The notes beneath the pieces are model-generated. The model was not told where the DNA came from and did not search any database. It saw only the letters and a program-made list of their open reading frames with translations. From assembly GCF_006716185.1 (NCBI RefSeq), contig NZ_VFOP01000001.1:2666001-2730000 (forward strand): a stretch of 64,000 bases of DNA. The letters are read 5' to 3'. Each line of letters opens with the position of its first letter. Within the stretch, counting starts at the first letter, position 1. Position numbers and translations under genes: made by a program. The stretch is from Ornithinicoccus hortensis (GTDB lineage Bacteria > Actinomycetota > Actinomycetes > Actinomycetales > Dermatophilaceae). Of the stretch, positions 17,692-26,091 are shown piece by piece.

Positions 17692-18965
17692 GCACCGGTA
17701 ACGACCAGCCCACCTGCTCCTTCTGCGGGAAGAGCCAGAAGCAGGTCGGCCGCCTGATCGCCGGCGCGGGTGTCTACATCTGCACCGAGTGTGTCGAACT
17801 CTGCACGGAGATCATTGAGGAGGAGTTGGCGGAGTCTTCGGAGTTGGGGTTGGGGGAGTTGCCCAAGCCGCGGGAGATTTTTGGGTTCTTGGGTGAGTAT
17901 GTGGTGGGGCAGGAGCCGGCGAAGCGGGCGTTGGCGGTGGCTGTGTATAACCATTACAAGCGGATCCAGGCGGGGTTGGGGTCGGTGGGCAAGGGCGAGG
18001 ACGCGGTGGAGATCGCGAAGAGCAATATCTTGTTGATTGGTCCGACGGGGTGTGGGAAGACGTATCTGGCGCAGACGTTGGCGCGGATGTTGAATGTGCC
18101 GTTCGCGATCGCGGATGCGACAGCGTTGACGGAGGCGGGGTATGTCGGGGAGGACGTGGAGAACATTTTGTTGAAGTTGATCCAGGCGGCTGATTTCGAT
18201 GTGAAGAAGGCCGAGACCGGGATCATCTATATCGATGAGATCGACAAGATCAGTCGGAAGAGTGAGAACCCTTCGATTACCCGGGATGTGTCGGGTGAGG
18301 GGGTGCAGCAGGCGTTGTTGAAGATTTTGGAGGGGACGACGGCGTCGGTGCCGCCGCAGGGCGGGCGTAAGCATCCGCATCAGGAGTTCATCCAGATCGA
18401 TACCTCGAACGTGTTGTTCGTGGTGGGTGGGGCGTTTGCCGGGTTGGAGAAGATCATCGAGGCGCGGGCGGGGAAGCAGGGGTTGGGGTTCGGGGCCCGG
18501 TTGCACACGGCCAAGGATGATGCGCAACGGTTGGGTGAGGTGTTGCCCGAGGATCTGATGAAGTTCGGGTTGATCCCGGAGTTCATCGGCCGGTTGCCGG
18601 TGATCACGACGGTGGCCCCGTTGGACCAGTCCGCGTTGGTCTCGATCCTGACCGAGCCGCGCAATGCGTTGGTCAAGCAGTACCAGCGGATGTTCGCGAT
18701 CGACAACGTGGAGCTGGAGTTCACCGACGAGGCGATCGCCGCGATCGCCGACCAGGCGTTGTTGCGGGCCACCGGGGCCCGGGGGTTGCGGGCCATCCTG
18801 GAAGAAGTGTTGAACCCGGTCATGTTCGACGTGCCCTCGGAGGAAGACATCGCCCGGGTCGTGATCACCCGCGAGGTCGTCCTGGACAACGTCAACCCCA
18901 CCATCGTGCGCCGCGAGACCACCCGCACCCCCCGCAAACGCACCCCCCGCAAGGAATCCGCCTGA
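17688..18965 (+). CDS. clpX: ATP-dependent Clp protease ATP-binding subunit ClpX
   Basis: This 425-residue AAA+ unfoldase has an N-terminal zinc-binding domain (Cys10, Cys13, Cys32, Cys35), Walker A GPTGCGKT, pore loop GYVGED, Walker [10 protein letters not shown], the RKH loop GGRKHPHQ, and GLGFG in the ClpP-docking loop position. It feeds substrates to ClpP, which is not in the window. The start overlaps the stop of the zinc-finger/HTH gene. Codon use is strikingly mixed: bases from about 17815 to 18640 use many TTG, GGG and GCG codons, while the ends use CTG/CTC like the neighbours. Confidence 0.97.
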   Translation: MSTGNDQPTCSFCGKSQKQVGRLIAGAGVYICTECVELCTEIIEEELAESSELGLGELPKPREIFGFLGEYVVGQEPAKRALAVAVYNHYKRIQAGLGSVGKGEDAVEIAKSNILLIGPTGCGKTYLAQTLARMLNVPFAIADATALTEAGYVGEDVENILLKLIQAADFDVKKAETGIIYIDEIDKISRKSENPSITRDVSGEGVQQALLKILEGTTASVPPQGGRKHPHQEFIQIDTSNVLFVVGGAFAGLEKIIEARAGKQGLGFGARLHTAKDDAQRLGEVLPEDLMKFGLIPEFIGRLPVITTVAPLDQSALVSILTEPRNALVKQYQRMFAIDNVELEFTDEAIAAIADQALLRATGARGLRAILEEVLNPVMFDVPSEEDIARVVITREVVLDNVNPTIVRRETTRTPRKRTPRKESA

Positions 18966-18987
18966 CGGGCGTAGCGTTGACCTCACC

Positions 18988-19425
18988 ATGACCGATTCCG
19001 CGCAGAGCCAGAGCACGTCCACCTACCAGGTCACCAAGACCGACCAGGAGTGGCGGGAGCAGTTGTCGCCCGAGGAGTACGCGGTGCTCCGGCAGGCGGG
19101 GACCGAGCGTCCGTTCGTCGGCGAGTACACCGACACCACGACCGAGGGTGTCTACTCCTGCCGCGCGTGCAACGCCGAGCTGTTCCGCAGCGAGACCAAG
19201 TTCGAAAGCCACTGCGGCTGGCCGTCCTTCTACGCGCCGCTGGCCGAGGACCGGGTGGAGTATCTCGAGGACCGCTCGCTCGGGCGGGTCCGCACCGAGG
19301 TGCGGTGCGCCACCTGCGGCTCCCACCTGGGCCACGTCTTCGAGGGCGAGGGCTACGACACCCCGACCGACCAGCGGTTCTGCATGAACTCGATCAGCCT
19401 GACCCTGAGCCCCCTCGGCGACTGA
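18988..19425 (+). CDS. msrB: Peptide-methionine (R)-S-oxide reductase
   Basis: This 145-residue repair enzyme reduces methionine-R-sulfoxide in proteins. The catalytic Cys132 lies in RFCMNSISL, and the structural zinc is held by Cys58/Cys61 (CRAC) and Cys107/Cys110 (CATC). SHCGWPSF, the conserved substrate-binding stretch, carries Cys76, a possible resolving residue. The gene follows clpX by 22 bases and may be co-transcribed; TAGCGT ten bases before the ATG could be its own -10 box. Confidence 0.96.
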   Translation: MTDSAQSQSTSTYQVTKTDQEWREQLSPEEYAVLRQAGTERPFVGEYTDTTTEGVYSCRACNAELFRSETKFESHCGWPSFYAPLAEDRVEYLEDRSLGRVRTEVRCATCGSHLGHVFEGEGYDTPTDQRFCMNSISLTLSPLGD

Positions 19426-19443
19426 CCCGCCGGGGCGAGCCGG

Positions 19444-20151
19444 TCAGGGCAGGCGCTCGACCAGGTCGGCCACCGCGACCCGGGGGCCGGTGAAGAACGG
19501 GATCTCCTCCCGGACGTGCAGCCGGGCCCGAACCGCCCGCAGCTCGCGCATCAGGTCCACGATCCGGTGCAGCTCCTCGGCCTCGAAGGCCAGCAACCAC
19601 TCGTAGTCGCCCAGCGCGAAGGCCGAGATGGTGTTGGCGCGGACGTCCCCGTAGTCCCGGGCGGCCAGGCCGTGCTCGCGCAGCATGGCGCGCCGGTCGT
19701 CCTCCTCCAGCACGTACCAGTCGTAGGACCGGACGAAGGGGTAGACGCAGACGTAGGAGCCGGGCTCCTCCCCGCTCAGGAAGGCCGGCACGTGCCCCCG
19801 GTTGAACTCCGCTGGCCGGTGCAGCCCGACGTTGCTCCAGACCGGCTCCAGGAACGCCCCCAGGCGGGTGCGCCGCAACCGCTGGTAGGCGGACTGGAGG
19901 GCCTCCACGTTGTCGGCGTGCCACCACACCATGAAGTCGGCGTCGGCCCGCAGACCGGACACGTCGTACACGCCCCGGACCACGACCCCCTCCCCGGCGA
20001 GTCCGTCCAGCAGGGCGGAGACCTCGGCGGCCAGGTCGGCCCGGTCCTCGCCCAGCGGGGAGACGGTGCGGAACACCGAGTACATCGCGTAACGGATCTC
20101 GCTGTTGATCCGCTCGGTGTCGAGGGGGGCGGGCTCAGGCTGCTCGGTCAT
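19444..20151 (-). CDS. hemQ: Coproheme decarboxylase HemQ (ChdC)
   Basis: This 235-residue chlorite-dismutase-family enzyme converts coproheme to haem b with peroxide, the last step of the coproporphyrin pathway. Tyr137 in [10 protein letters not shown] is the radical-forming residue, His160 in [11 protein letters not shown] is the proximal ligand and His120 (NRGHVPAF) is placed as the distal histidine of actinobacterial enzymes. The spacing Tyr-23-His matches the corynebacterial type rather than the 27-residue spacing of firmicutes. It is the last gene of the YceI-cgoX-hemQ operon. Confidence 0.95.
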   Translation of the reverse strand: MTEQPEPAPLDTERINSEIRYAMYSVFRTVSPLGEDRADLAAEVSALLDGLAGEGVVVRGVYDVSGLRADADFMVWWHADNVEALQSAYQRLRRTRLGAFLEPVWSNVGLHRPAEFNRGHVPAFLSGEEPGSYVCVYPFVRSYDWYVLEEDDRRAMLREHGLAARDYGDVRANTISAFALGDYEWLLAFEAEELHRIVDLMRELRAVRARLHVREEIPFFTGPRVAVADLVERLP

Positions 20152-20193
20152 GGCCCCATTGTCCGATGAGCGCTTCCGGCTCGGACAGCCGGG

Positions 20194-21615
20194 TCAGGGT
20201 CGGTCGACCAGCCGCCGGGCGGCCGCGCGGGCGGCGCGGATGCAGGCCGGGATCCCGACCCCGTCGTAGGCCGCCCCGGTCACCTCGAGCCCGCGGACCG
20301 GGGCGGTCTCCGCGCGGACGGCGGCCACCCGGTCCAGGTGGCCCACGGCATACTGCGGCAGTCCCCCGCCCCACCGTTGGACGAGGGCGTCGACCGGTGC
20401 CGGGACCGGCCCGCCCAGGAAGTCGGCCAGGTCCGCCAGGGAGGCCGTGACCAGGTCGGCGTCCGACCGTTGCAGCGCCCGTTCCTCCCGGTGGCGGCCG
20501 AGCGAGGTGCGCAGGACCACGAGGTCCTCCCCCGCGGGCCCGGCGCCGACCCCGGCCTCGGCGACCCAGGCCCACTTGTTCGCGCTGAACGTGGCCGCCT
20601 TGACCGCGCGCCGCTCCACCGGCGGCACCAGAAGCCCGGTGCCGGTGAGCGGGGGCAGCTCCGCGGCGCGGAAGGCGAGGGCGACGACGGCCATCGAGGC
20701 GGTCTCGATCCCCCCGACGAGGTGGGCCGCGCCAGGGCAGTGGTCGCGGAGCAGCCGGGCCGTGGGAGCCGGCGGGAGCGCGAGGAGCACCCGGTTCGCC
20801 CGGTATGCCGTGGGGGCGGGCACCGGGCCCGTGACCAGCTCCCACCCGGCCCCGTCCGGGTCGCGGTGGAGCTCGCGGACGGTGCAGCCGGTCCGGATCG
20901 TGACCCCCCGCTCGGACAGTGCGGCCGCCAGCGCGGCGGGCAGCCGGTGCAGCCCGCCGCGGAGCCCGGCGAAGACCGGTGCGGGGGTGGCCGTGGTGTC
21001 CGGGGCCGGGAGCGCCCGCGCGGCGACGTCGAGCAACCGTTCGCCTGACCGGTAGGCCTCCCAGAGGACCGGCATCGTAGCCGCGGCGGAGATCGACCGG
21101 GCGTGCCCGGCATACACACCGCCGAGCAGCGGCTCGAGGAGCCGGTCGGTGACGGCCTCCCCCAGGCGCTGCGCCACGAGCGAGCCGATGCTGAGGTCCG
21201 GCTCGGTGCCCGGGGCGGCCGGCTCCTCCCGCCGCACCCGGTCGACCTCTGGCCCGGTGAGGAGACCGAGCAGCGCGTCCGGGTCCGCGGGCACCCCCAT
21301 GAGGGTGCGCGGCGGCATCGGGTGCAGGGCGCCGCGGCTCCAGATGGCGGAGCCGCGGGTGGCGGGGTGCACGACGTGCTCGGTCAGTCCGACCTCGTGC
21401 ATGAGGTCGACCGCCTCGGGCCGACGCGCCAGCACGGACTCGGCACCCACGTCGAGGGTGACCCCCGCGACGGTCCCGGCCCGCAGCTTGCCCCCGACCC
21501 GGTCCGTACCCTCCAGCACCGTGATCGAGGACGGCGGGACGTGCCGGGTCAGCTCCCAGGCGGCGGCGAGGCCGGAGATCCCCGCCCCGACGATCAGGTG
21601 GCTGGCGCCGGACAC
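20194..21615 (-). CDS. cgoX: Coproporphyrinogen III oxidase (HemY/CgoX)
   Basis: The 473-residue FAD enzyme oxidises coproporphyrinogen III to coproporphyrin III. The N-terminus LIVGAGISGLAAAWEL is the dinucleotide-binding motif, followed by ERVGGK-like DRVGGKLRAG, the central LLGGVYAGHA, and the C-terminal FAD segment VTGAAYDGVGIPACIRAA. Neighbouring hemQ shows that the product is used in the coproporphyrin rather than the protoporphyrin route. A GTG start lies four bases after the YceI stop. No ferrochelatase is in the window. Confidence 0.93.
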   Translation of the reverse strand: MSGASHLIVGAGISGLAAAWELTRHVPPSSITVLEGTDRVGGKLRAGTVAGVTLDVGAESVLARRPEAVDLMHEVGLTEHVVHPATRGSAIWSRGALHPMPPRTLMGVPADPDALLGLLTGPEVDRVRREEPAAPGTEPDLSIGSLVAQRLGEAVTDRLLEPLLGGVYAGHARSISAAATMPVLWEAYRSGERLLDVAARALPAPDTTATPAPVFAGLRGGLHRLPAALAAALSERGVTIRTGCTVRELHRDPDGAGWELVTGPVPAPTAYRANRVLLALPPAPTARLLRDHCPGAAHLVGGIETASMAVVALAFRAAELPPLTGTGLLVPPVERRAVKAATFSANKWAWVAEAGVGAGPAGEDLVVLRTSLGRHREERALQRSDADLVTASLADLADFLGGPVPAPVDALVQRWGGGLPQYAVGHLDRVAAVRAETAPVRGLEVTGAAYDGVGIPACIRAARAAARRLVDRP

Positions 21616-21619
21616 CGGA

Positions 21620-22186
21620 TCAGGAGGCGGTGTCGGACTTGATCGCCGACAGTTCGTACTCGACGTTGATCCGCTCGGACACCAGGACCCCGCCGGCGTC
21701 CAGCGCGACGTTCCACTCCAGGCCGAAGTCGCGCCGGTTCAGCCGGCGGCTGCCCTCGAAGCCGGCCCGCAGGTTGCCGTAGGCGTCGCGCTGCACCCCG
21801 ATCAGCTCGATCGGCATGGTCACCTCCCGGGTGACGTCCCGGATGGTCAGCCGGCCGGTGACCAGGTAGGCGTTCTGCTCGACCTCCTCGACGGAGGTGC
21901 CCACGAAGACGATCTCGGGCCACCGCTCGACGTCGAAGAAGTCGGCGCTGCGCAGGTGCTCGTCGCGCTGGGCGTTGCGTGTGTCCACCGCGGCCGTGGC
22001 CAGGGTGATCCGCACGCTCGTGTCGGTCGGGGTCGCGCCCACCGAGAAGCGGCCCTGCACCTGGTTGAACGCTCCCCGCACGGTGGTGACCATCGCGTGC
22101 CGGGCGGAGAACCCGAACCGGCTGTGGTCCGGGTCGATGGTCCAGTCCCCCGCGATGTCGTGGTGCTGTGCTGCGGCGTGACTCAT
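21620..22186 (-). CDS. YceI-family lipid-binding-fold protein
   Basis: The 188-residue protein is a lipocalin-like YceI barrel. GDWTIDPDHSRFGFSARH is the classic N-terminal motif, followed by RNAQRDEHLRSADFFDVERWPEI and DVTREVTMP. YceI proteins bind polyisoprenoids. There is no signal peptide, so this one is probably cytoplasmic. It opens an operon with cgoX (four-base gap) and hemQ, which is not an arrangement I know to be explained. It might carry a hydrophobic intermediate or simply share expression. Confidence 0.93.
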   Translation of the reverse strand: MSHAAAQHHDIAGDWTIDPDHSRFGFSARHAMVTTVRGAFNQVQGRFSVGATPTDTSVRITLATAAVDTRNAQRDEHLRSADFFDVERWPEIVFVGTSVEEVEQNAYLVTGRLTIRDVTREVTMPIELIGVQRDAYGNLRAGFEGSRRLNRRDFGLEWNVALDAGGVLVSERINVEYELSAIKSDTAS

Positions 22187-22278
22187 CGTGGTGCGGCCTC
22201 TCGCTGGACGGACGTGTAGCCGGAGTGTATGTCGTGCCGCCCCCCGGGGGCCGGTCCCCGGGCGGCAGGGGGCACGAT

Positions 22279-22989
22279 GTGCCGGTGGCGGAAGAGCATC
22301 AGGATCACACCGAGGCGCTGGGTCTGCGCCGGATGACGCCGGCGCAACAGCTGCGGGCGGGCCGCCTGCCGCGGCGCCTGGTCCAGCTCTTCGTCGGGCT
22401 GACCCTGTTTGGGCTCTCCATGGCGATGCTCATCCGGGCCGGCCTCGGGATGATCCCGTGGGACGTCCTGCACTTCGGGCTGGCCCGGCACCTGCCACTG
22501 AGCTTCGGGGTCATCGTGATCCTGCTGTCCGTGGTGGTCCTGCTGCTGTGGATCCCACTGCGGGAGATGCCCGGCCTCGGGACGGTCGCCAACGCCCTGT
22601 GGGTCGGCGTCGCGGCCGACCTGTCGCTCGCGCTGCTGCCCGAGCTGACCCGCCTCCCGGCCCAGGTCGGCCTGATGGCTGGGGGCATCGTGCTCAACGC
22701 CGTCGCCACCGGGCTCTACATCGGGGCGCAGCTGGGCCCCGGCCCCCGCGACGGGCTGATGACCGGGCTGCCCCGGGTGATCCCGCTGAGCCTGCGCACC
22801 ATCCGGACCGGCATCGAGGTCGTCGTGGTGCTGCTGGGCTGGTTGCTGGGCGGCGTCGTCGGGGTCGGCACGGTGCTGTTCGCGATCAGCATCGGTCCGC
22901 TCACCCAGTTCTTCCTGCCGCACCTGGTGATCCGGCTGCCCGAGGGCCCCGGGACCCCGGAGGACCAGCCTCCCCAGGTCGCCATCTGA
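22279..22989 (+). CDS. YczE/YyaS/YitT-family membrane protein
   Basis: The 236-residue protein has five to six membrane helices from about residue 30 to 225. The segments LFGLSMAMLIRAGLGMIPWDV and IGAQLGPGPRDGLMTGL are hallmarks of the YczE family, whose function is unknown. The GTG at 22279 is chosen because AGGGGG lies six bases upstream; a GTG at 22285 and an ATG at 22333 are alternatives. It is divergent from the YceI-haem operon (92 bases between starts) and convergent with hemE. Confidence 0.85.
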   Translation: MPVAEEHQDHTEALGLRRMTPAQQLRAGRLPRRLVQLFVGLTLFGLSMAMLIRAGLGMIPWDVLHFGLARHLPLSFGVIVILLSVVVLLLWIPLREMPGLGTVANALWVGVAADLSLALLPELTRLPAQVGLMAGGIVLNAVATGLYIGAQLGPGPRDGLMTGLPRVIPLSLRTIRTGIEVVVVLLGWLLGGVVGVGTVLFAISIGPLTQFFLPHLVIRLPEGPGTPEDQPPQVAI

Positions 22990-23011
22990 GGCCTCGCTCG
23001 CGGGCGCGGGG

Positions 23012-24088
23012 TCAGCGGGCCGAGACCTCGTGCACCAGCTCGACGACGCGGGTCAACACGGTCGGGTCGGTGTCCGGCAGCACGCCGTGGCCCAGGTTGA
23101 AGATGTGGCCCGGCGCCTGGCGCCCCTGCTCCACGACGTCCCTGACCTTGGCCTCCAGCGCCTCCCACGGGGCGAACACCAGCGCGGGATCGAGGTTGCC
23201 CTGCACGGCATACCGGCCGCCCGTCCGGGCCACCGCGTCGGTGAGGGACACCCGGTAGTCGACCCCGATCACGTCCGCGCCGGCCGCGGCCATGTCCGGC
23301 AGCAGCTCACCGGTCACCACCCCGAAGTGGATCCGCGGGACGCCCAGGTCCGCGACGCCCTCGAGCACGGCGCGGCTGTGCGGCTCGACGAAGCGCAGGT
23401 AGTCCGCCCGCGGCAGCGCCCCGACCCAGGAGTCGAAGAGCTGCACGGCGGACGCCCCGGCCTCCGCCTGCACCCGGAGGAAGGCGCCGGAGATCTGGGC
23501 GAGACGGGCGCACAGGTCGTTCCACAGCTCCGGGTCGCCGTACATGAGGGCCTTGGTGTGCTGGTGGGTCTTGGACGGCCCGCCCTCGACCAGGTAGGAG
23601 GCGAGCGTGAACGGCGCCCCCGCGAAGCCGATCAGCGGTGTCGCGCCGAGCTCGGAGACGGTCTGGCGGACGGCTTGGGTGATGTCCGGCACCGTCTCCG
23701 GAGTCAGCTCGGGCAGGCGATCCAGGTCGGCCCGGGTCCGGAACGGCTGCGCCACCACCGGCCCGGTGCCCGGCACGATGTCGAGGTCAACGCCCACGGC
23801 GTGCAGCGGGACCACGATGTCGCTGAAGAAGATGGCGGCGTCCACCCCGTGCCGGCGCACCGGCTGGACGGTGATCTCGGTGACCAGGTCCGGGGTGCGG
23901 CAGGCCTGCAGCATCGGCACGCCCTCGCGCAGGGCGCGGTACTCCGGCAGCGAGCGGCCGGCCTGGCGCATGAACCAGACGGGGGTGTGCGGCACCTGCT
24001 CGCCCCGGGCGGCGCGGACCAGGATGCTCTCGGACGGGCTCGGGGACGAGGTCGGACTCGGGTCGTGGGAGGCGGCAGGGAGGGTCAC
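23012..24088 (-). CDS. hemE: Uroporphyrinogen decarboxylase
   Basis: This 358-residue TIM-barrel enzyme decarboxylates uroporphyrinogen III to coproporphyrinogen [19 protein letters not shown] carries the catalytic-site arginine loop, [13 protein letters not shown] the conserved aspartate, and [14 protein letters not shown] the C-terminal histidine motif. The GTG at 24088 is preferred because GAGG lies upstream and an earlier start (24148) would run to within a few bases of the divergent neighbour. Its product feeds CgoX and HemQ encoded just downstream in the window. Confidence 0.95.
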   Translation of the reverse strand: MTLPAASHDPSPTSSPSPSESILVRAARGEQVPHTPVWFMRQAGRSLPEYRALREGVPMLQACRTPDLVTEITVQPVRRHGVDAAIFFSDIVVPLHAVGVDLDIVPGTGPVVAQPFRTRADLDRLPELTPETVPDITQAVRQTVSELGATPLIGFAGAPFTLASYLVEGGPSKTHQHTKALMYGDPELWNDLCARLAQISGAFLRVQAEAGASAVQLFDSWVGALPRADYLRFVEPHSRAVLEGVADLGVPRIHFGVVTGELLPDMAAAGADVIGVDYRVSLTDAVARTGGRYAVQGNLDPALVFAPWEALEAKVRDVVEQGRQAPGHIFNLGHGVLPDTDPTVLTRVVELVHEVSAR

Positions 24089-24159
24089 GGTCCGATCCTC
24101 GCATGCGGCCGCGGCGTGGCCTCCGGGCGTGCCGAGGTCAACCGGCATAACCTGTCATG

Positions 24160-24780
24160 GTGGTGAGCCGCATCGACGTCGGCCGTGACCGCACGGCGCC
24201 AGCCGGGACCGGAGTGGACCCGGCTGCTTTCGAGCGCGCCGTGGAGGCGATCCGTGCGGCCGCGCTCCGTCCGGAGCTCCTCGTCGAGGAGGTCCCGGCA
24301 CCGACCCGTCTCGCGCCGGCGGCGCTCGCGCTGTCCGGCGAGGTCTTCCCGACCCGGGGCGAGGACGAGGAGCCCACCGCGACCGGACGCTTCGTCCTGC
24401 TCCACGACCCGGGCGCTCCCGAGCCCTGGGAGGGCGTCTGGCGCGTGGTGACCTACGCCAAGGCCACCATGGAGCCCGAGGTCGGCGGCGACCCGATGAT
24501 GGGCCACGTGGGGTGGTCCTGGCTGACCGAGGCCCTGGAGTCGCGGGGGCTGGCCTTCGCCGCCGAGGCCGGCGCGGTGACCTGCGTCATCTCCGAGAGC
24601 TTCGGGGCGCTGTCCGACCGCGACCAGACCGTCGAGATGGAGATCCGCGCGTCCTGGACCCCGGTGGACGACGACACGATCGACCAGCACCTGCAGGCCT
24701 GGGGCGACCTGCTCTGCACCATCGCCGGGCTGCCGCCCCTGCCAGACGGGGTCGTCCCGCTGCCGGGGTCCCGGCGGTGA
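24160..24780 (+). CDS. DUF3000-family protein
   Basis: The protein is about 206 residues, soluble, and belongs to the actinobacterial DUF3000 group. It has a conserved core TYAKATMEPEVGGDPMMGHVGWSWLTEAL and WTPVDDDTIDQHLQAWGDLLC. Its function is unknown. The -10-like TAACCT at 24148-24153 is six bases from the GTG at 24160, which suggests a leaderless mRNA; the ATG at 24157 is one codon earlier. Its stop overlaps the GTG of RNase D, so the two are coupled. The hemE-DUF3000-rnd order is a common actinobacterial neighbourhood. Confidence 0.85.
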   Translation: MVSRIDVGRDRTAPAGTGVDPAAFERAVEAIRAAALRPELLVEEVPAPTRLAPAALALSGEVFPTRGEDEEPTATGRFVLLHDPGAPEPWEGVWRVVTYAKATMEPEVGGDPMMGHVGWSWLTEALESRGLAFAAEAGAVTCVISESFGALSDRDQTVEMEIRASWTPVDDDTIDQHLQAWGDLLCTIAGLPPLPDGVVPLPGSRR

Positions 24781-26057
24781 CCGAGGACACGGCGCAGCCC
24801 GAGGGCCCGCCGATCGAACACCTGACCGAGCCCCGCGAGGGGTTGCCCGACCTGGTGACCGACGACGGCCACCTGCAGGAGGCCCTCGACGCGATCGCCG
24901 ACGGCACAGGGCCGGTGGCCGTCGACGCCGAGCGCGCCTCCGGCTACCGCTACGGCCAGCACGCCTACCTGGTGCAGCTGCGCCGCCGGGGTTCGGGCAC
25001 CTGGCTCATCGACCCCGTCCCCTTCGAGGAGCTCGCGGAGCTCGGGGACCTGCTCTCGGGGACCGAGTGGGTGCTGCACGCCGCCACCCAGGACATCCCG
25101 TGCCTGGCCGAGCTGGGGATGCGGCCCACCCGGTTGTTCGACACCGAGCTGGGTGCGCGGCTGGCCGGCCTGCCCAAGGTCGGGCTAGCCGCGGCCCTCG
25201 AGCACTACCTCCAGGTGAGCCTGGCCAAGGAACACTCCGCGGTGGACTGGTCGACCCGGCCGCTGCCCGAGCCGTGGCTGCGCTACGCGGCCCTCGACGT
25301 GGAACTCCTGGTCGAGCTGCGGGACGCGCTCGCGGCGGACCTGGAGTCCCAGGGGAAGGCCGACTGGGCCGCCCAGGAGTTCGAGGCGCTCACCCACTTC
25401 GAGGGCACCGCCGACCGACCCGACCCGTGGCGGCGCACGTCCGGCATGCACCGCATACGGAATCGCCGCGGAGCGGCCCTGGTGCGCGAGCTCTGGCAGG
25501 CGCGGGAGGAGATCGCGCGGGAGCGCGACGTCTCCCCCGGCCGGGTGCTGCCCGACGCCACGCTGATCGACCTGGCCACGCGCGCCCCGCGGACGGCCGC
25601 GTCCCTGGTCGGGGAGCGCAGCGCCGAGTCCACCCGGTCCCGGCAGCGGCGCGCCCACCAGGGGCTGACCCGCTACCAGGGCGACTGGCTCGCCGCCATC
25701 CGGGAGGCCAGCGCGCTGCCCGACCAGGACCTGCCCGAGCTGTCCCGCCGCTCCGACGCGCCGCCGCCGGCCCGCGCGTGGGCCGACCGCGACCCGGTCG
25801 CCGCGGCGCGGTTGGCGCAGGCCCGGCAGGACCTGGCGGACCTCTCCGAGGAGCACACCATCCCGGTGGAGAACCTGCTGACCCCCGACACCGTCCGGCG
25901 GGTCCTGTGGGAGCCGCCGGAGCCGTCCGACGGCGGGGAGCTCACCCTTGACGACCTCGGGTCGGTGCTCGGCGCGCACGGGGCCCGGCCCTGGCAGATC
26001 CAGCTGGTCGGGCCGATCCTGCACCGCGCGATCGGCGACCACGCCGACGACGCGTGA
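24777..26057 (+). CDS. rnd: Ribonuclease D
   Basis: The 426-residue 3'-5' exoribonuclease has the DEDD-y exonuclease domain in its first half: VAVDAERASGYRY (Asp, Glu), ATQDIPCL (Asp) and RYAALDVELLVEL (Tyr, Asp). An HRDC domain follows at about 225-300 (GAALVRELWQAREEIARERDVSPGRVLPD) and a second helical region to the C-terminus. It should trim tRNA and other small RNA 3' ends. GTG at 24777 overlaps the DUF3000 stop (GTGA). Confidence 0.93.
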   Translation: MTEDTAQPEGPPIEHLTEPREGLPDLVTDDGHLQEALDAIADGTGPVAVDAERASGYRYGQHAYLVQLRRRGSGTWLIDPVPFEELAELGDLLSGTEWVLHAATQDIPCLAELGMRPTRLFDTELGARLAGLPKVGLAAALEHYLQVSLAKEHSAVDWSTRPLPEPWLRYAALDVELLVELRDALAADLESQGKADWAAQEFEALTHFEGTADRPDPWRRTSGMHRIRNRRGAALVRELWQAREEIARERDVSPGRVLPDATLIDLATRAPRTAASLVGERSAESTRSRQRRAHQGLTRYQGDWLAAIREASALPDQDLPELSRRSDAPPPARAWADRDPVAAARLAQARQDLADLSEEHTIPVENLLTPDTVRRVLWEPPEPSDGGELTLDDLGSVLGAHGARPWQIQLVGPILHRAIGDHADDA

Positions 26058-26061
26058 GGCA

Positions 26062-26084
26062 ATATCTCATATGTGATCTACCAT
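26062..26084 (+). promoter_or_regulatory. Imperfect palindrome and -10 box upstream of the XRE-MurA gene
   Basis: ATATCTCATATGTGATCT (26062-26079) is an 18-base near-palindrome centred on CATATG, matching its own reverse complement at 14 of 18 positions. It directly abuts TACCAT (26079-26084), which is seven bases from the ATG at 26092. This AT-rich patch stands out against the GC-rich surroundings. It is a natural site for the XRE domain of the encoded protein. Confidence 0.6.
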
Positions 26085-26091
26085 GGTGGGT

